The notes below the pieces were generated by a model that made no database searches, was not told where the DNA came from, and saw nothing but the letters and a program-made list of their open reading frames with translations. From Psilocybe azurescens (lineage: Eukaryota > Basidiomycota > Agaricomycetes > Agaricales > Agrocybaceae), in NCBI GenBank assembly GCA_023853785.1, contig JAJIRX010000570.1, forward strand, positions 310,001 through 374,000: a stretch of 64,000 bases of DNA, in the 5' to 3' direction. Of this stretch, positions 36,666 through 54,670 are shown one piece after another; the stretch's first letter is position 1, and every line of letters begins with the position of its first letter. The position numbers were made by a program, and so were the translations under genes.

Positions 36666-39600
36666 ATGGATTTTAACTTCGTCGATCCAAGTAGAGGAAG
36701 AAATAATTTCAAGCTTGAATATCAAAACGCGTGAGTTCATACAGTATCGAGTCCATTTCCACCATTTACCTACTGGGTTTCAGTGTTTCCATGGATCTAC
36801 GGTTTATTCCATTGCTTCTTTCGGGGATTTTTGTGATCTTGCAACTAGTCTATGCAGTGCTGATGCTGTACCGAGGCCGCTCCCAAAGCAAACAAGAAGT
36901 CGATGCAAGCTCCGATATCGCAGTCGCGTCTGAAGAGGTGGAAAATGGGACGCGTCCTCGAGCTCTGTTCAGTAGTTCTCAGGAGAGCGTCCGAATTCGT
37001 GGTGGATTCGTTATTTTTGGCTTCATGGTCGTTCGATTAGCAGACACACTGCTGCTGTTGTACCTATCCGCGACAACAAATGTTCAGGATTGCAAAAAGG
37101 CTGTTGGCAGCATCTCCTGGGTACAGGCCTATCTGTGTGCACAGCAGTCTTTAACAATCGCTCTTGTGAGTATTTCACATACCCAACACTGACACTGAGT
37201 GCTATGTTGAATTTATGCATCTAGGCCTACGCGACTTTGCTGGCAGCGTTGTCTTTCTGGTCAAAACCTGTACTGCTATCACCCGTCAGGATCCATGTCT
37301 GTGTTTTACTCTCGGTTCTGGGTGTCTACGTCTATCGAGACATTTGGCCGCTGGTGCGACACGGGTTAGGACCTGCAGACAACACAGAAGGAACTATCCT
37401 TTGGGTGAAAATCGCACTTCTTGTTATAGTGGCAGTGGTTATACCGTTATTCATTCCTCATGCTTATGTTCCTGTGGATCCGAAGGTAAGCATACTCTAT
37501 ATTTTACTGTGTACGTTTTGAACGATTTTCTTTAGAAACCATCGCTAGTCCCTAATCCTGAACAAACTGCTTCTTGGATCTCGGCTTTGACATATACATA
37601 CATGGACCCCTTGATTATGTTGGCCAATAAGGTTCCTCATCTGAGTCACGATCAACTTCCTCCGCTGGCTGATTATGACCACTCCCGTTATCTTTCGAGG
37701 ACTGCTTCCGGGGTACATACTTTCTTGATCTTCGTCCTTGCCCGTTCTCATGATTTTGCTAGTTCGTTGACCCATTCGCTGGAGCCAAGCGTCGTCATCT
37801 GTTTTTCGGTCTGTTGGGCTATTTTAGTAGGTACAACCCAATTCATTATGACTGGACATGATGCTAACTGCTTGCTTTTGACAGGAAGGGAACTTACCGT
37901 CATCTTTTTGGTAGTCTTCTACACGGTGCATCTACCTTCGTCGCTCCTATCGGCATCAACAGGACTCTCACGTAAAGATTTCCTTTTGATCTTTTGTTTG
38001 TGAATATGGTGCTAACTACGATATAGCTATCTCGAAAATCGTCAGCTTGTTACTGGCTCAGTCCCCTCTATCAAACCATGGTTTTGGGCATTGTTGATGC
38101 TCGTGGGACCGGTAACGGAATCAGGAGTCAAACAATGGAACTCCTACGTCCAAACGAAAGTCCGCGTACGCATTCAAGCAGTGTTGACACAGCTTTTCTT
38201 TGAGCACAGTCTGCGTATAAGGATGAAGGCTGAGACCTCCAGTGAAGATGTTGATTCTAGTCCCACATCGTTGCAGCCGGATGAAGACGCAAATGAGGCC
38301 GCTGTTGGTGGCGAGGCCAGTCAAGATACGGCCAGGAAAAACTCCAACATCGCCGAAAATTTCATAGGAAGGATCAACAATCTTGTTACGAGCGATCTTC
38401 AAAGCATCACCGAAGGTTGTGACTTCCCATCCTTCAGTAAGCCGTTTTACACAAAGCGTCTTTTATATTATTATTGGCCTAACTTCAATTAGTTATCGTT
38501 GTTACTCTACAAATCACGCTGTCCGTCGTCTTTCTGTATAGTATTCTCGGATGGGCGTTAGTCTTCTATAATTGTTCGAGAAACTGACACGAACCTGAAT
38601 GTCCTTAATTTCAGCGCCTTTGCTGGACTCTTCACCACATTGGCTCTTAGTCCAGTCGTTGGATATATAGGTCAAAAGGTCCAAGACGTGCAAGTTACCA
38701 AGATGAAACATGTGGGTTTTTTGTTCGCGAGTGTCGTCACGTATTTCTGATCGTGCTTTCTAGACGGATGCGAGAGTTCAATCTATATCAGAAGGTACTT
38801 TTTGTCCAAATATGCTCTCGGTTTCTCTTCAATTCGTCTTTCATGATAGCCGTCGGAATTTTGCGCATGATCAAGCTCTTTGGGTGGGAGCGGAAGATGA
38901 CGAAACGTCTAGAAAGTAAGCGCGATGAAGAGCTTATATGGCTATGGTCAATGAAGGTGTGCATGCCCTGGTGCTTTGTAATGATTGCCTTCTTACAATT
39001 CATCTGTTGCCCAGAAACTCAAACTTGCCAACGATTGTGCAAGGTAAATGTTTCACTCATTCGACAGACCACTGTTTTTTGATAGCTCGTCAGCATACTC
39101 GCCCCAACGTTGTCAATGCTGGTCACTTATGCTTCTTATACCGCCATAATGAAGCAGGAACTAACAGGTTCGTCGTAAGAAACGGGTTTTGGAATTGTCC
39201 TTATCCGTTACATCCAATATAGCCTCCAAAATTTTCTCGAGCATGGCAGTTGAATTGGTTTTGAGGGAACAACTAGCCAGAGTAGCAGGCCAGTATACCC
39301 TCATAATTGAAGGTCAATTTTTCCTAACACGGTGCAAAGCACAAATACTCATAGTTCCATATTACAGCGAAGGTGTCAATGGATCGTGCGAATGCCTTTT
39401 ACAGGACAGTGAGCTTCTCGACAGTTTTTCTAAAAAAGAGTCTATTTCAGCATTCAGTTTGCCTGCGGAGGATGACCGCCATGACGATGAAACGGAAATT
39501 GGCTTCAAGAATGCGACGTTCTCGTGGTCGAATGACGACGATGGGTCGCTCACGCCTTCAAGCAGGACATATAAACTCCACATTGAAGGAGAGTTGCTCT

Positions 39601-42600
39601 TCAAACGGAACTGTATCAGTCTGATCATCGGTCCTACGTAAGAAATTCGTTTGCTCAGAGGCGTACAAGTGATGACATTGCTTTGTTTTCAGTGGCTCTG
39701 GAAAGACCTCTATACTTATGGCACTATTGGGTATGTAAGTATCATTTCCTAACCAAAGGACCTCGGATTGACGGTTGTGGAGGCGAGATGCATTATATCC
39801 CTACAAATTCCGATTCCTATTACAACTTGCCTCGTAAGGGTGGCGTCGCCTACGCCGCCCAGGAATCTGGGTCCAAAATGCAACAATTCGCGAGAATATC
39901 ATCTTCGGGTCGCCGGTCGACGAAGAACGATACAAGAAAGGTATGTTGGCCATTACAGAGAAGGAAATTCTGAGAAATTGAGAAATTCACGCCTAGTTAT
40001 TCATCAATGTGCGTTGGAACGCGATTTGGAATTGTTTAATGCTGGAGATGAAACTGAAGTCGGGGAAAGGGGTTGACGTTGAGGTGAGCAGCCTTTTTTC
40101 CCGCGGCGGCGTTAGATTCTAGCCTCTAACAACTATTTCCATGCTTTTAGTGGCGGACAAAAGGTACACATACAGAACAAGCTACGACTATGGTAGTGCT
40201 GATTTTCTAATTAATCTTGCAGGCACGAGTAACTCTTGCGAGAGCAATTTATTCTTCTGCAGAGATCATTCTTTTAGACGATGTCCTCGCTGCCCTGGAC
40301 GTCCATACGTGAGATTCCCTTTTGCTCTATTTTCTGTTCAATATTGACTATATATTTAGGTCCGCTTGGATCGTAGATCACTGCTTCCGCGGCGATTTAG
40401 TCAAAGGACGCACGATCTTACTTGTTGTGAGACAGTTGGCATGTAAACATTTTGTCGAGCTGACGTCTTATCTAGACGCACAACGTTGCCCTAGCTGGCC
40501 CCATTGCCGAATTCGTCATTTCGCTGGGCCTGGATGGCAGTATCGACGCTCGACACACTAAACTCACCAATGTCGTCGACTCCATCAAAGAACATGAGGC
40601 GCTGGTAGAGGACAGTAAAAATCCAACCCAGGCTACGCAAGGCACGAAAGACCCCCTTCCTACATCTACGGTCAGTTCTGACGGGAAGCTCGTAATGGCC
40701 GAGGAAATCGTTAAAGGTCACATAACATGGAGGTCTATGAAATTACTTCTTGCAGCCTTAAGTGGCAAACGCCCAACTCTTTTGGTTGTCTTTGGATAGG
40801 AGGGTTAATATTATGTGAAGTCACATTCATGATGCAACCATGGTTTCTCGGTGTCTGGGGCTCTCAATACGAAAAATATTCGCCTTCCGAAGTCAACTTG
40901 TCATAGTAAGCAGTTAGTTTATATTCAACATCGGTCCCAGTGACATTGACACGTTCCCACTTAGTTATCTTTTGGTCTTCTCGGCCATCCTCAGTGCCGG
41001 AGTCCTCGTTTATGCTGGCGTAAACTACTACTTCAGTTGGCGTTCAATCAGAGCCTCCAAGGTCATACACGCAGAACTTGTTGATTCAGTCTTTGAAAGT
41101 ACATTACGGTTTGTATTGCAGTATATCCATGTAATCGCGTCATGCGCTAACAAATATCTAGATGGTTGGATGAAACCCCGACAGCTCGTATCATAACCAG
41201 GTTTACTCAAGACATTCGCACTGTTGATGAGCCCATCCCTCATTCGCTTATGTGGGTTGGGAGTCAATTTATTGGGATGCTTGGAACGCTGGGCGGCATT
41301 GTTCTATTCAGCCCGGTCTTTGTGTTTCCTGGTATAGTAGTCGCGACGGTTGGAATCTATGTGGGTAATTTATATATGAGAGCTCAGTTATCAATCAAAC
41401 GCGAGATGAGGTGGGTATTTCTCGTCAGCAAAGGAAATTTTCACCCTGACCATCGTTTTAAGCAACGCTCGGGCTCCACTTCTTGCACATTTTAGTGCAG
41501 CAATTCAAGGTCTTGGTAAGCTATTCCGCTTGCTAATGACACCCATAACTGATCTGTGTCGAAGTATCAATTCGAGCGTATGGCGCTCAGAAGGCCTTTG
41601 CCGACGAGTCATACAAACGAATCGACCACTATTCTCGCACAGCAAGGACTTCTTGGACTATCAACAGGTGGATTGGCTTCCGTATTGACGTATTAGGGGC
41701 ATTATTTACCTCGGCACTCGCCTTCTACCTCATATACGGATCAAACATCAGTGCATCTAATACCGGATTCTCACTCACAATGGCTTTCGGTTTCACATTA
41801 TATATCTTCTGGCTGATTAGAGTCATCAATGATCTGGAGGTGGAATCAAACAGGCATGACCATTGCATATTTCAATGGTGAAAAGCTAACCCAATCACTT
41901 CATCACAGTTTGGAACGTATCCAAGGATACATTGACATCGAACACGAGCCCAAGCCAACCTCGTCGGGACTACCTCCCGCTGCTTGGCCCAAAAGTGGCG
42001 ACATCCGAGTCCAAGGTCTATCTGCTCGTTATTCCCAGGTGACGATGAATCGACAACCTTGCCTGATTCCAGACTAAATTTCCTTCAGACCGGTCCTAAA
42101 GTCCTGCACGATTTGTCATTCCATATTACCTCTGGTCAACGCATCGGTGTCGGTAAGCTGCTGCAACTTCTATCTTTATTAGGTGTGTTCTTAATACTTG
42201 ACTTCACAGTTGGTCGCACTGGCAGTGGGAAGGTAGTACCGACATTAAGCTTTATTTTCAATTTATCTCACCGGTTGTGCATCAGAGCTCCCTCACCCTC
42301 GCCCTCTTAAGATGCATTCTTACTGAAGGCACGGTGTTCTATGATGGTATTGCAACCAACACCCTCAATCTGGATGCATTGAGGTCCAATATTACCATCA
42401 TCCCTCAAACAGTAAGTATGACATTTCTATACTTCAATTATTTTTATTTAATAATATGCCTAGCCCGAACTACTCAGCGGTAAATCAAATCCTCATTATC
42501 GTATGCACTTGATTATAACAAAAATGGTACAGGCACTCTTCGTCAGAATTTAGACCCTTTTGATCAGAATGACGATGCGACTCTAAACGATTCACTGCGC

Positions 42601-43251
42601 GCAGCTGGCTTATTTTCACTGCAGGAAGAAGCAGGCGAGGCTCGGCTTACGTTGGACAGCAAAATTGCCGGCGGCGGTAATAATCTTTCGGTGGGTCAGA
42701 GACAGATCATCGCACTTGCTAGGGCAATGGTTCGGGGCAGCAAATTGTTGATTCTCGATGAGGGTCAGTGTGTATACTATTAAACATTTTACATTCATTG
42801 ACACCGACCTTTGACAGCGACATCGGCGATTGGTTGGTATTTAATTATGATTATATGAAGTATGGTACTGATGGAAAGATTTGTAGATTATAAGACTGAC
42901 GGTGTGATTCAAAGTACACTTCGGAGCAAGCTCGGGTCTGACGTGACAGTGATCACTGTTGCGCATCGTCTGCAAACGATCATGGATGCGGATAAAATAG
43001 TGAGTCTATGTTTTATGTTATGTGAATGAGACTAACGATGAAACAGATGGTTCTTGATAACGGCAAAATTGTAAAAATTATATTTTGTGTACATGCTTAT
43101 TTCACTAACTGTGATATGACATGGATAGGTCGAATTTGACGCTCCTAAAGCTCTGCTACAAAATGGACAAGGTGTTCTTCGTGCCCTTGTTGATGGAAGT
43201 GGAGATAAAGCAATACTTCATGAACTCGCAGGAAACATGCAGCATAGTTAG
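36666..43251 (+). CDS. ABCC (MRP-type) ABC transporter, copy ABC-3
   Basis: Closest relative of ABC-2. Exon 1 (36666-36730, [12 protein letters not shown]... QNA) joins in phase to [14 protein letters not shown], and the start fits ABC-2. Order: N-terminal membrane part ([14 protein letters not shown]), TMD1 (38.1-39.3 kb), NBD1 (39.4-40.4 kb: [26 protein letters not shown]), TMD2 (40.7-41.9 kb), NBD2 (41.9-43.2 kb: [23 protein letters not shown]). Five places in the first two thirds need one extra base to stay in frame: about 37917-37922, 39397-39400, 39868, 40069-40072 and 40791-40793. NBD2 is clean and nearly identical to ABC-2. The gene could be a pseudogene repaired only at its 3' end by conversion, or an intact gene with consensus errors. 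Function would be ATP-driven export. Confidence 0.78.
41907..43216 (+). repeat. Near-identical tract shared with ABC-2 (inverted copy 2)
   Basis: Partner of 13600-14908. Identity starts sharply at the exon start AGTTTGGAACGTATCC and runs through exons and introns of NBD2. It fades after the H-loop and ends just before the stop codon, where the last codons differ between the genes. Confidence 0.88.
42818..42832 (+). other. 15-nt microexon (D-loop) of ABC-3
   Basis: The sequence CGACATCGGCGATTG, with TTGACAG before it and GTTGGT after it, completes DEATSAIDYK in frame. Confidence 0.82.
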
Positions 43252-43438
43252 GCAATAAATAAACTTACTTACGGAGGCTGATTTGGAGTACATCTCTTTT
43301 CTCTTTTTTAATTCGCTCACAAGCTTGTCCTACGACTGCTGGTGTCGAGAAAACTCGTACTTGTGAGATAGATGTGTTTACAGTTCATAGATAGGGCACA
43401 TATAGTACGGTAATGCTTCATGTTACAAACAGATTCGG

Positions 43439-44387
43439 TCAGCTTCTTGGTTGAACCTTGGGTCTCTTGCCTTTTGGCGGATGATATGGCTTATCACCAC
43501 TTCCGGTTTTCCGGTAAACAAAATCCTCTACAAACCGAATATGTGCCCTCTTAACAAAACATTCCTCCCTCACACTCACTTTCAATCCTCTATCGCGTAT
43601 TTCTGAGTAATAATTAACTGACCGGGAATTACATCTCCACAGAGGTATTTGAACACATTGCGGACATCCTTATTGTTGAGGGTTTGCCAAATGTTGGTTT
43701 TCTTCTCCATCTCTGGTTGGAAGGATCGCCAAGAATCCTTAACAAAACAACGCACTTACGAGTAGGGTCTTAGTTGGGGTAGCCTCTAGTAGCTCTCCCA
43801 GTAATAGACTCGGGTTCGGCCAGTGCTCTCAAAACGTACACCTTGTGAGTTTTGGTCGAATTATTAGCAGCCTTTTCCAGAACCTCGAGTTCGAAAATTT
43901 GGTGACCATCAGTCGAAGGTTTCCAAGCCAATAATTTATCAAGTGCAATCTTGACATTGGGGTCATTTGATGATGTAGGTCTGACTGTTGAATCAAGTCC
44001 GCGAGCCTTGTCGGTAGTCTCCGACGGAGACGCCACAAGAATGACTATGTGTGCGATAGTTGAACTGTGCAGAAACGAGACCACCTGAGCGATCGAACCG
44101 AGTGGTGCGTGCATATAGGTCTCCAATCCAAACGACGAAGCAATGCGTGCGGCGTTGACGAGAAAAGCCAGACTCTGGCATATCAAGCGATTTGGCCCCT
44201 ACAACTTTTACGGTTGTGCACGTTGACTTCTAATGGATATGTCGGCGCTTGTTTGCCAACAGCATTGACAGCCTTACTCAAAGGGTCGGCTTCGTTATTT
44301 TTTCGGCTTCAATTCGAAGATCGACTTTATGTCCTCGTATCTGGTGCCAATTTTTTTAACAACTACATTTTCTTTGTGTGCCGCCAT
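43439..44387 (-). pseudogene. Relic of a FunK1-type fungal protein kinase
   Basis: Minus-strand blocks in the right order for a FunK1 protein but in different frames: IGTRYEDIKSIFELKPK, DPLSKAVNAVGKQAP, RTHCFVVWIGDLYARTTRFD with RSGGLVSAQFNY, ARGLDSTVRP, KVYVLRALAEPESITGRATR followed by GY, KDSWRSFQPEMEKKTNIW with DVRNVFKYLCGDVIPG, and HIRFVEDFVYRKTGSGD. The catalytic half with the HRD-type loop is absent. Several frame changes are needed over less than 1 kb and the end is missing, so this is a truncated relic, even if some breaks are consensus errors. FunK1 kinases are expanded in Agaricomycetes; their roles are poorly known. Confidence 0.68.
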
Positions 44388-45680
44388 ATCAGGCTTGTTC
44401 TTCATCTCTTTGACTTTCGGTCAGCATGATTGGATGCGTTGACCACCCTGGTATGGCTTCGGCCGCTGTGACACTCTCGATCTGGTCATACCTCGAGAAG
44501 TTAGGCCTCTGAACAGACCAAGAATGCATGAGAGTGACCCACGAATGACTCATACATGTCTTTCTCGTATTGCTACTCTTTCAGTATTGAGAAGTGATTT
44601 TTAATTAAGTTTGAATATCCCTTCGACAGGCATGGAACCAACCCATTTCCCGCTTAGATCCTTGACCATTTCTTTCTTGAAGAATTATGCGTGGGGTTTT
44701 CTTTTGGATGCAAAACTATGTGGCCTTGAAGCGACTTCTTGACAGGAGTGGATTGATAACGTACCAAAGCACAGAGCGAAGGTATTTAAGCAAAATCTAG
44801 GAGTGGAACTTAACCTGACGGGCCACTACTGTTGTTCCAACCAACCCTCTTTTGATAGTACAGGGGGGGGAAATAGTGAGGCGCACAAGCGCAAAACAAT
44901 GTCTTCGTGTATTATCGGGTCTACCGTTTCAAAATGGATAGATGTACTGCAAAGCAGGGGGCTTGAACAATGGTAGAGTCACAGCCAAGGCAACAAGAAG
45001 GTGCAGAATGAAGGTAAGGACGTGGTTTATGGGTACTCAAATTGAGGCCTGAGACCTGGGGCCCGTAAGTGCTGATTGTTATGTCAAGGAGAGAAGTAGG
45101 AACAAGTAGGCAGTGACTATTTTCGCGTGACGACTTTCTGCAAAAGTCCGGAAATGTTGGCGCGTCTTTTCGAATGATAATCATGTGATTTCATAAGGGC
45201 AGGCCCTTTGGCGTTATGGCTTCCTAGATTCAGAATACATTCCCCAACCATTCTCAACGCTGTAAGCAACGCCTATCAAGCCATTTTTTCTATCAATTAA
45301 ATTTTATATTATATCTCCTCTTGATCCTTCGAAGGCGTCAGCGTCCCTTGTTGTTCTCCTAGCCGGTAGATGATGGACATTGACAGCCATCTACTCAATC
45401 TTGTCTCTGATTGTGTGCACCGCCAACGAATCAAATCTTGAGAGAAGCTGAAGGCAATAGGTGGGATAAACTTAATGTATGGCTCTTCTTTGATTGACTG
45501 TAGTGCTTAGCATATGTTTTCCTCCATATTTTGGGCCTTCATCCTCGGACATTGATTATCAAGGTTTACACGCGGAGACTTGTGCCCGGGAATACAATAT
45601 AGTTCGAGGATAAAAGGACCCACAAATGACAACATGAATCCCTGCTCTTCTGACGACCCGTCTCCTTCTCGACCTTGGCA
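44388..45680. other. Intergenic region upstream of ABC-4
   Basis: About 1.3 kb with no exon I can support. The part next to 45681 should be the ABC-4 promoter. Confidence 0.4.
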
Positions 45681-52222
<6,542 letters not shown>

Positions 52223-52537
52223 ATTGAAGCCTGGAGGAGATCACACGTTGTGGACGTTTTAAGATCGTTAGGCATTTTTTAAAAATACAGGATTGGACCC
52301 TCGTATATCCTTGTTACTCGTATATCCACTATTGGACATTTCTTACACTGAACATTGTTCCGAAATACAAATTTCGATTTATAAACAAAGTTTCCAGGAT
52401 TTCAAGGCCGTCGCTGATGGCCTCGAGCACCTGAGTCTCCACATAACATAAATACACGCGAAATTTAAAAGCATTACAAGACCCAGAGAAGGACGTTGGG
52501 ATCAGTACGAGACAGATGCTTCATCATCAGAGCACAG
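52223..52537. other. Convergent 3' flanks of ABC-4 and the BTB gene
   Basis: A 315-bp AT-rich stretch between two gene 3' ends. Nothing else is seen. Confidence 0.4.
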
Positions 52538-53869
52538 TTATACAACCCCAAAGAAATGGTCAGCCATGTCAGCCTTGATCTTAGTTCTGAGATTGCGTAA
52601 AGCTTCGAGTCCCGCCAAGCGGCAATCCGGGTCCATCCCCGCCTTCAGATCTTCATCATTCATGAGCTGATCGCGCAAGCACGCAAACAACGCCAACGCA
52701 TCCGCCGAGTTGATCCCCAAGATCCTCTTCCACCCGGCGGCCGAGATCCAGCGCCTCTCCCAGGCCGTCCCGCAGCGAACATGCGTCGCATCTGTGCACG
52801 CGCCGCCGGCTGCCCTCGGGAGCGGGATCGGGGACATGCGTTGCCGCTCCCACAGGCTCACAAGCGACATGTAGCCCGTGAGGAGGCGCATAACCTGGCC
52901 GTTGTTGAGCTTGGGGTCCGCGCGCAGTTGAATTGCGCCGCGCTCGTTGTTCGTGAGGCCTTCGACCATGTCCTGCAAGTGGAAATAGTATGCGGCGCCG
53001 CGGAGATCTTTGAGGCCGAAGCGATCCGCTGCGATGATGGCGGGCGCACAAGGCGTGTCCTTATTCTCCAGGCGTTGCATCCAGTGGTTGACGAGAATCT
53101 TGAGCTTGTCAGCGTCTTCGAAGGTGGAGCATGTGTCGACAAGGTGGGTGAGGCACGCTGAAGAGCATGAGCTTAAGAAGATGGTATCGGCGACTAGGCC
53201 TTGGAGAAACGATTCAGCCCAGACCCTTAGATTCGGCATTTCGTACTTGCGAGTAATAGATGCAATCCAGGGGAGTCGTTCGAGGTACTCGGGCTCATGA
53301 GGCGAGGTGGCAAGATCTGCCCGTCTGTTCATTCCAATGCACTGTGGTTAGAGGTGTAGTAGAAAAAACCAGGTAGGAGAAAGATGTACGTACGATGCGT
53401 GTATTGCCCAGAGGAATGCCCTAAACTCTTCTACGTTCGTTTCGAACTCCAACGGATTGCTTTCAGACGTCAGCCCACGTTTCATCCATAGATTATACAT
53501 CGTTGGACAACTATCGAGCTTATTTCCATTGATCTGGGTGAAAATCAGTGAAGTACGAAATGTTATCAGCAAACCCATTCTTACCTTGAACATCACAGCG
53601 CCGATGAGAATATACGTATTTGCCTCTAACTCTTCCTTGTAGAACACTGGATCACGAACATACGCAGGCGGAATAGGAAGCACAGGTTCTGCGGGTTTCT
53701 CTGGCGCGAATGGGGCTTTCACTCTGACTGTAGGAGGCGCACCCTCATCGTCCGAGTCTACTCTCGCCCTCTTCTTGGGCCTCTTTTCCTCCTGACGATC
53801 GCGGGTTGTGTCACTGATCGTGTTATCGTCTAAAATAACAAATAATCTTGGTTGCATCTTTGTCGGCAT
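52538..53869 (-). CDS. BTB/POZ-domain protein
   Basis: Three exons, roughly 53869-53590, 53530-53390 and 53355-52538. The N-terminus (MPTKMQPRLFVILDD) has a basic KRPKKRARVDSDDEG stretch that could direct it to the nucleus. The BTB fold begins DPVFYKEELEANTYILIGAVMFKV and continues through NGNKLDSCPTMYNLWMKRGL and EEFRAFLWAIHAS, the typical form of the large basidiomycete BTB family. The C-terminal part (ADLDKL-like region, ASITRKYEMPNLRVWAES) is the helical extension usual in the family. BTB proteins dimerise and often bridge to Cullin-3, but the target is unknown. The start could lie in an upstream exon. Confidence 0.78.
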
Positions 53870-54670
53870 TACAAAAGAACTCGTGTTAACACTCTAGGTT
53901 AACGATGTAAAGAAAAGAAAAGATGAGGAATGCACTGCAAGCCAGAACTCGAAGGGTCCTGCAGATGGTGGTAGGAGAGAGAAAGTAAGGAAGAAAGAAA
54001 GAAAGAAAGAAAGAGAGGGTATGACTTGAACGTGCCACTGGCTGCAATCAGGTGCCCGGAATTGTGACAAAGGAGAGGCAGGCCGATTTTATACCCAATA
54101 ATAAGATCGTATCCGCGTGTAGGCCGCTTGTATACGAAATCGGAATGTGGGCCCACAGTTCACATGCACAAAGGCCTCAAAGGTCGTAGTTGTGGAGAGA
54201 GTACAAGGGCTTATGGCGGTGTTGGAAGAACAATACCTGTCACCAAGCGGAGTCATATGTAGTGTACTGACTCCGGTCCGGATAAGGGCCCTATAATAGT
54301 CCAAGTTCAAAAGAAATGCCAGATTGCGTTGTGGAAAATACAATTTAAGTGTCAATGCCAACAGATGCCAACTTGTACCAAAATGTGTAGTAAATTAGTA
54401 ATTAACTGATGGTGAAGGGTATGGTATTTCTATGCATATGAAATTTGTAAGAAATGATTCCGTTGTTATGAAGTCCGTGCGTCATAAAGGAGAACAGAAA
54501 GTGGGAAAAAAGACAATGAAGTATATCTCCTTGAAAGACAAATAGATGGCGATGTGAAAGAAAGTAGTCATACATAGATCGTGGTCGTTAGTAGATACGA
54601 GAGGCTGAGATGACGCGTCAAGTGAATGGATAATACCGGCGTGTTCATGCAAAACAAAACGAACAGGTAA
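53870..54670. other. Intergenic region with a short (GAAA)n tract
   Basis: About 0.8 kb. An AAGA/GAAA tandem repeat of about 24 bp lies at 53991-54014, upstream of the BTB gene. No gene is recognised. Confidence 0.5.

Larger units (their letters stand above)
33676..36702. repeat. Segmental duplication, unit B
   Basis: Direct-orientation partner of 28233-31225, about 3.0 kb. Its right end runs without a break into the ABC-3 first exon, which suggests that this is the original context and unit A the derived copy. Confidence 0.9.

Noticed and set aside
41984..42310. Plus-strand frame reading through introns of ABC-3 NBD2, with an almost identical minus-strand frame at 14505-14831
   Set aside because: The frame includes intron sequence and is not the ABC frame. 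The match reflects the conversion tract, not a separate gene.
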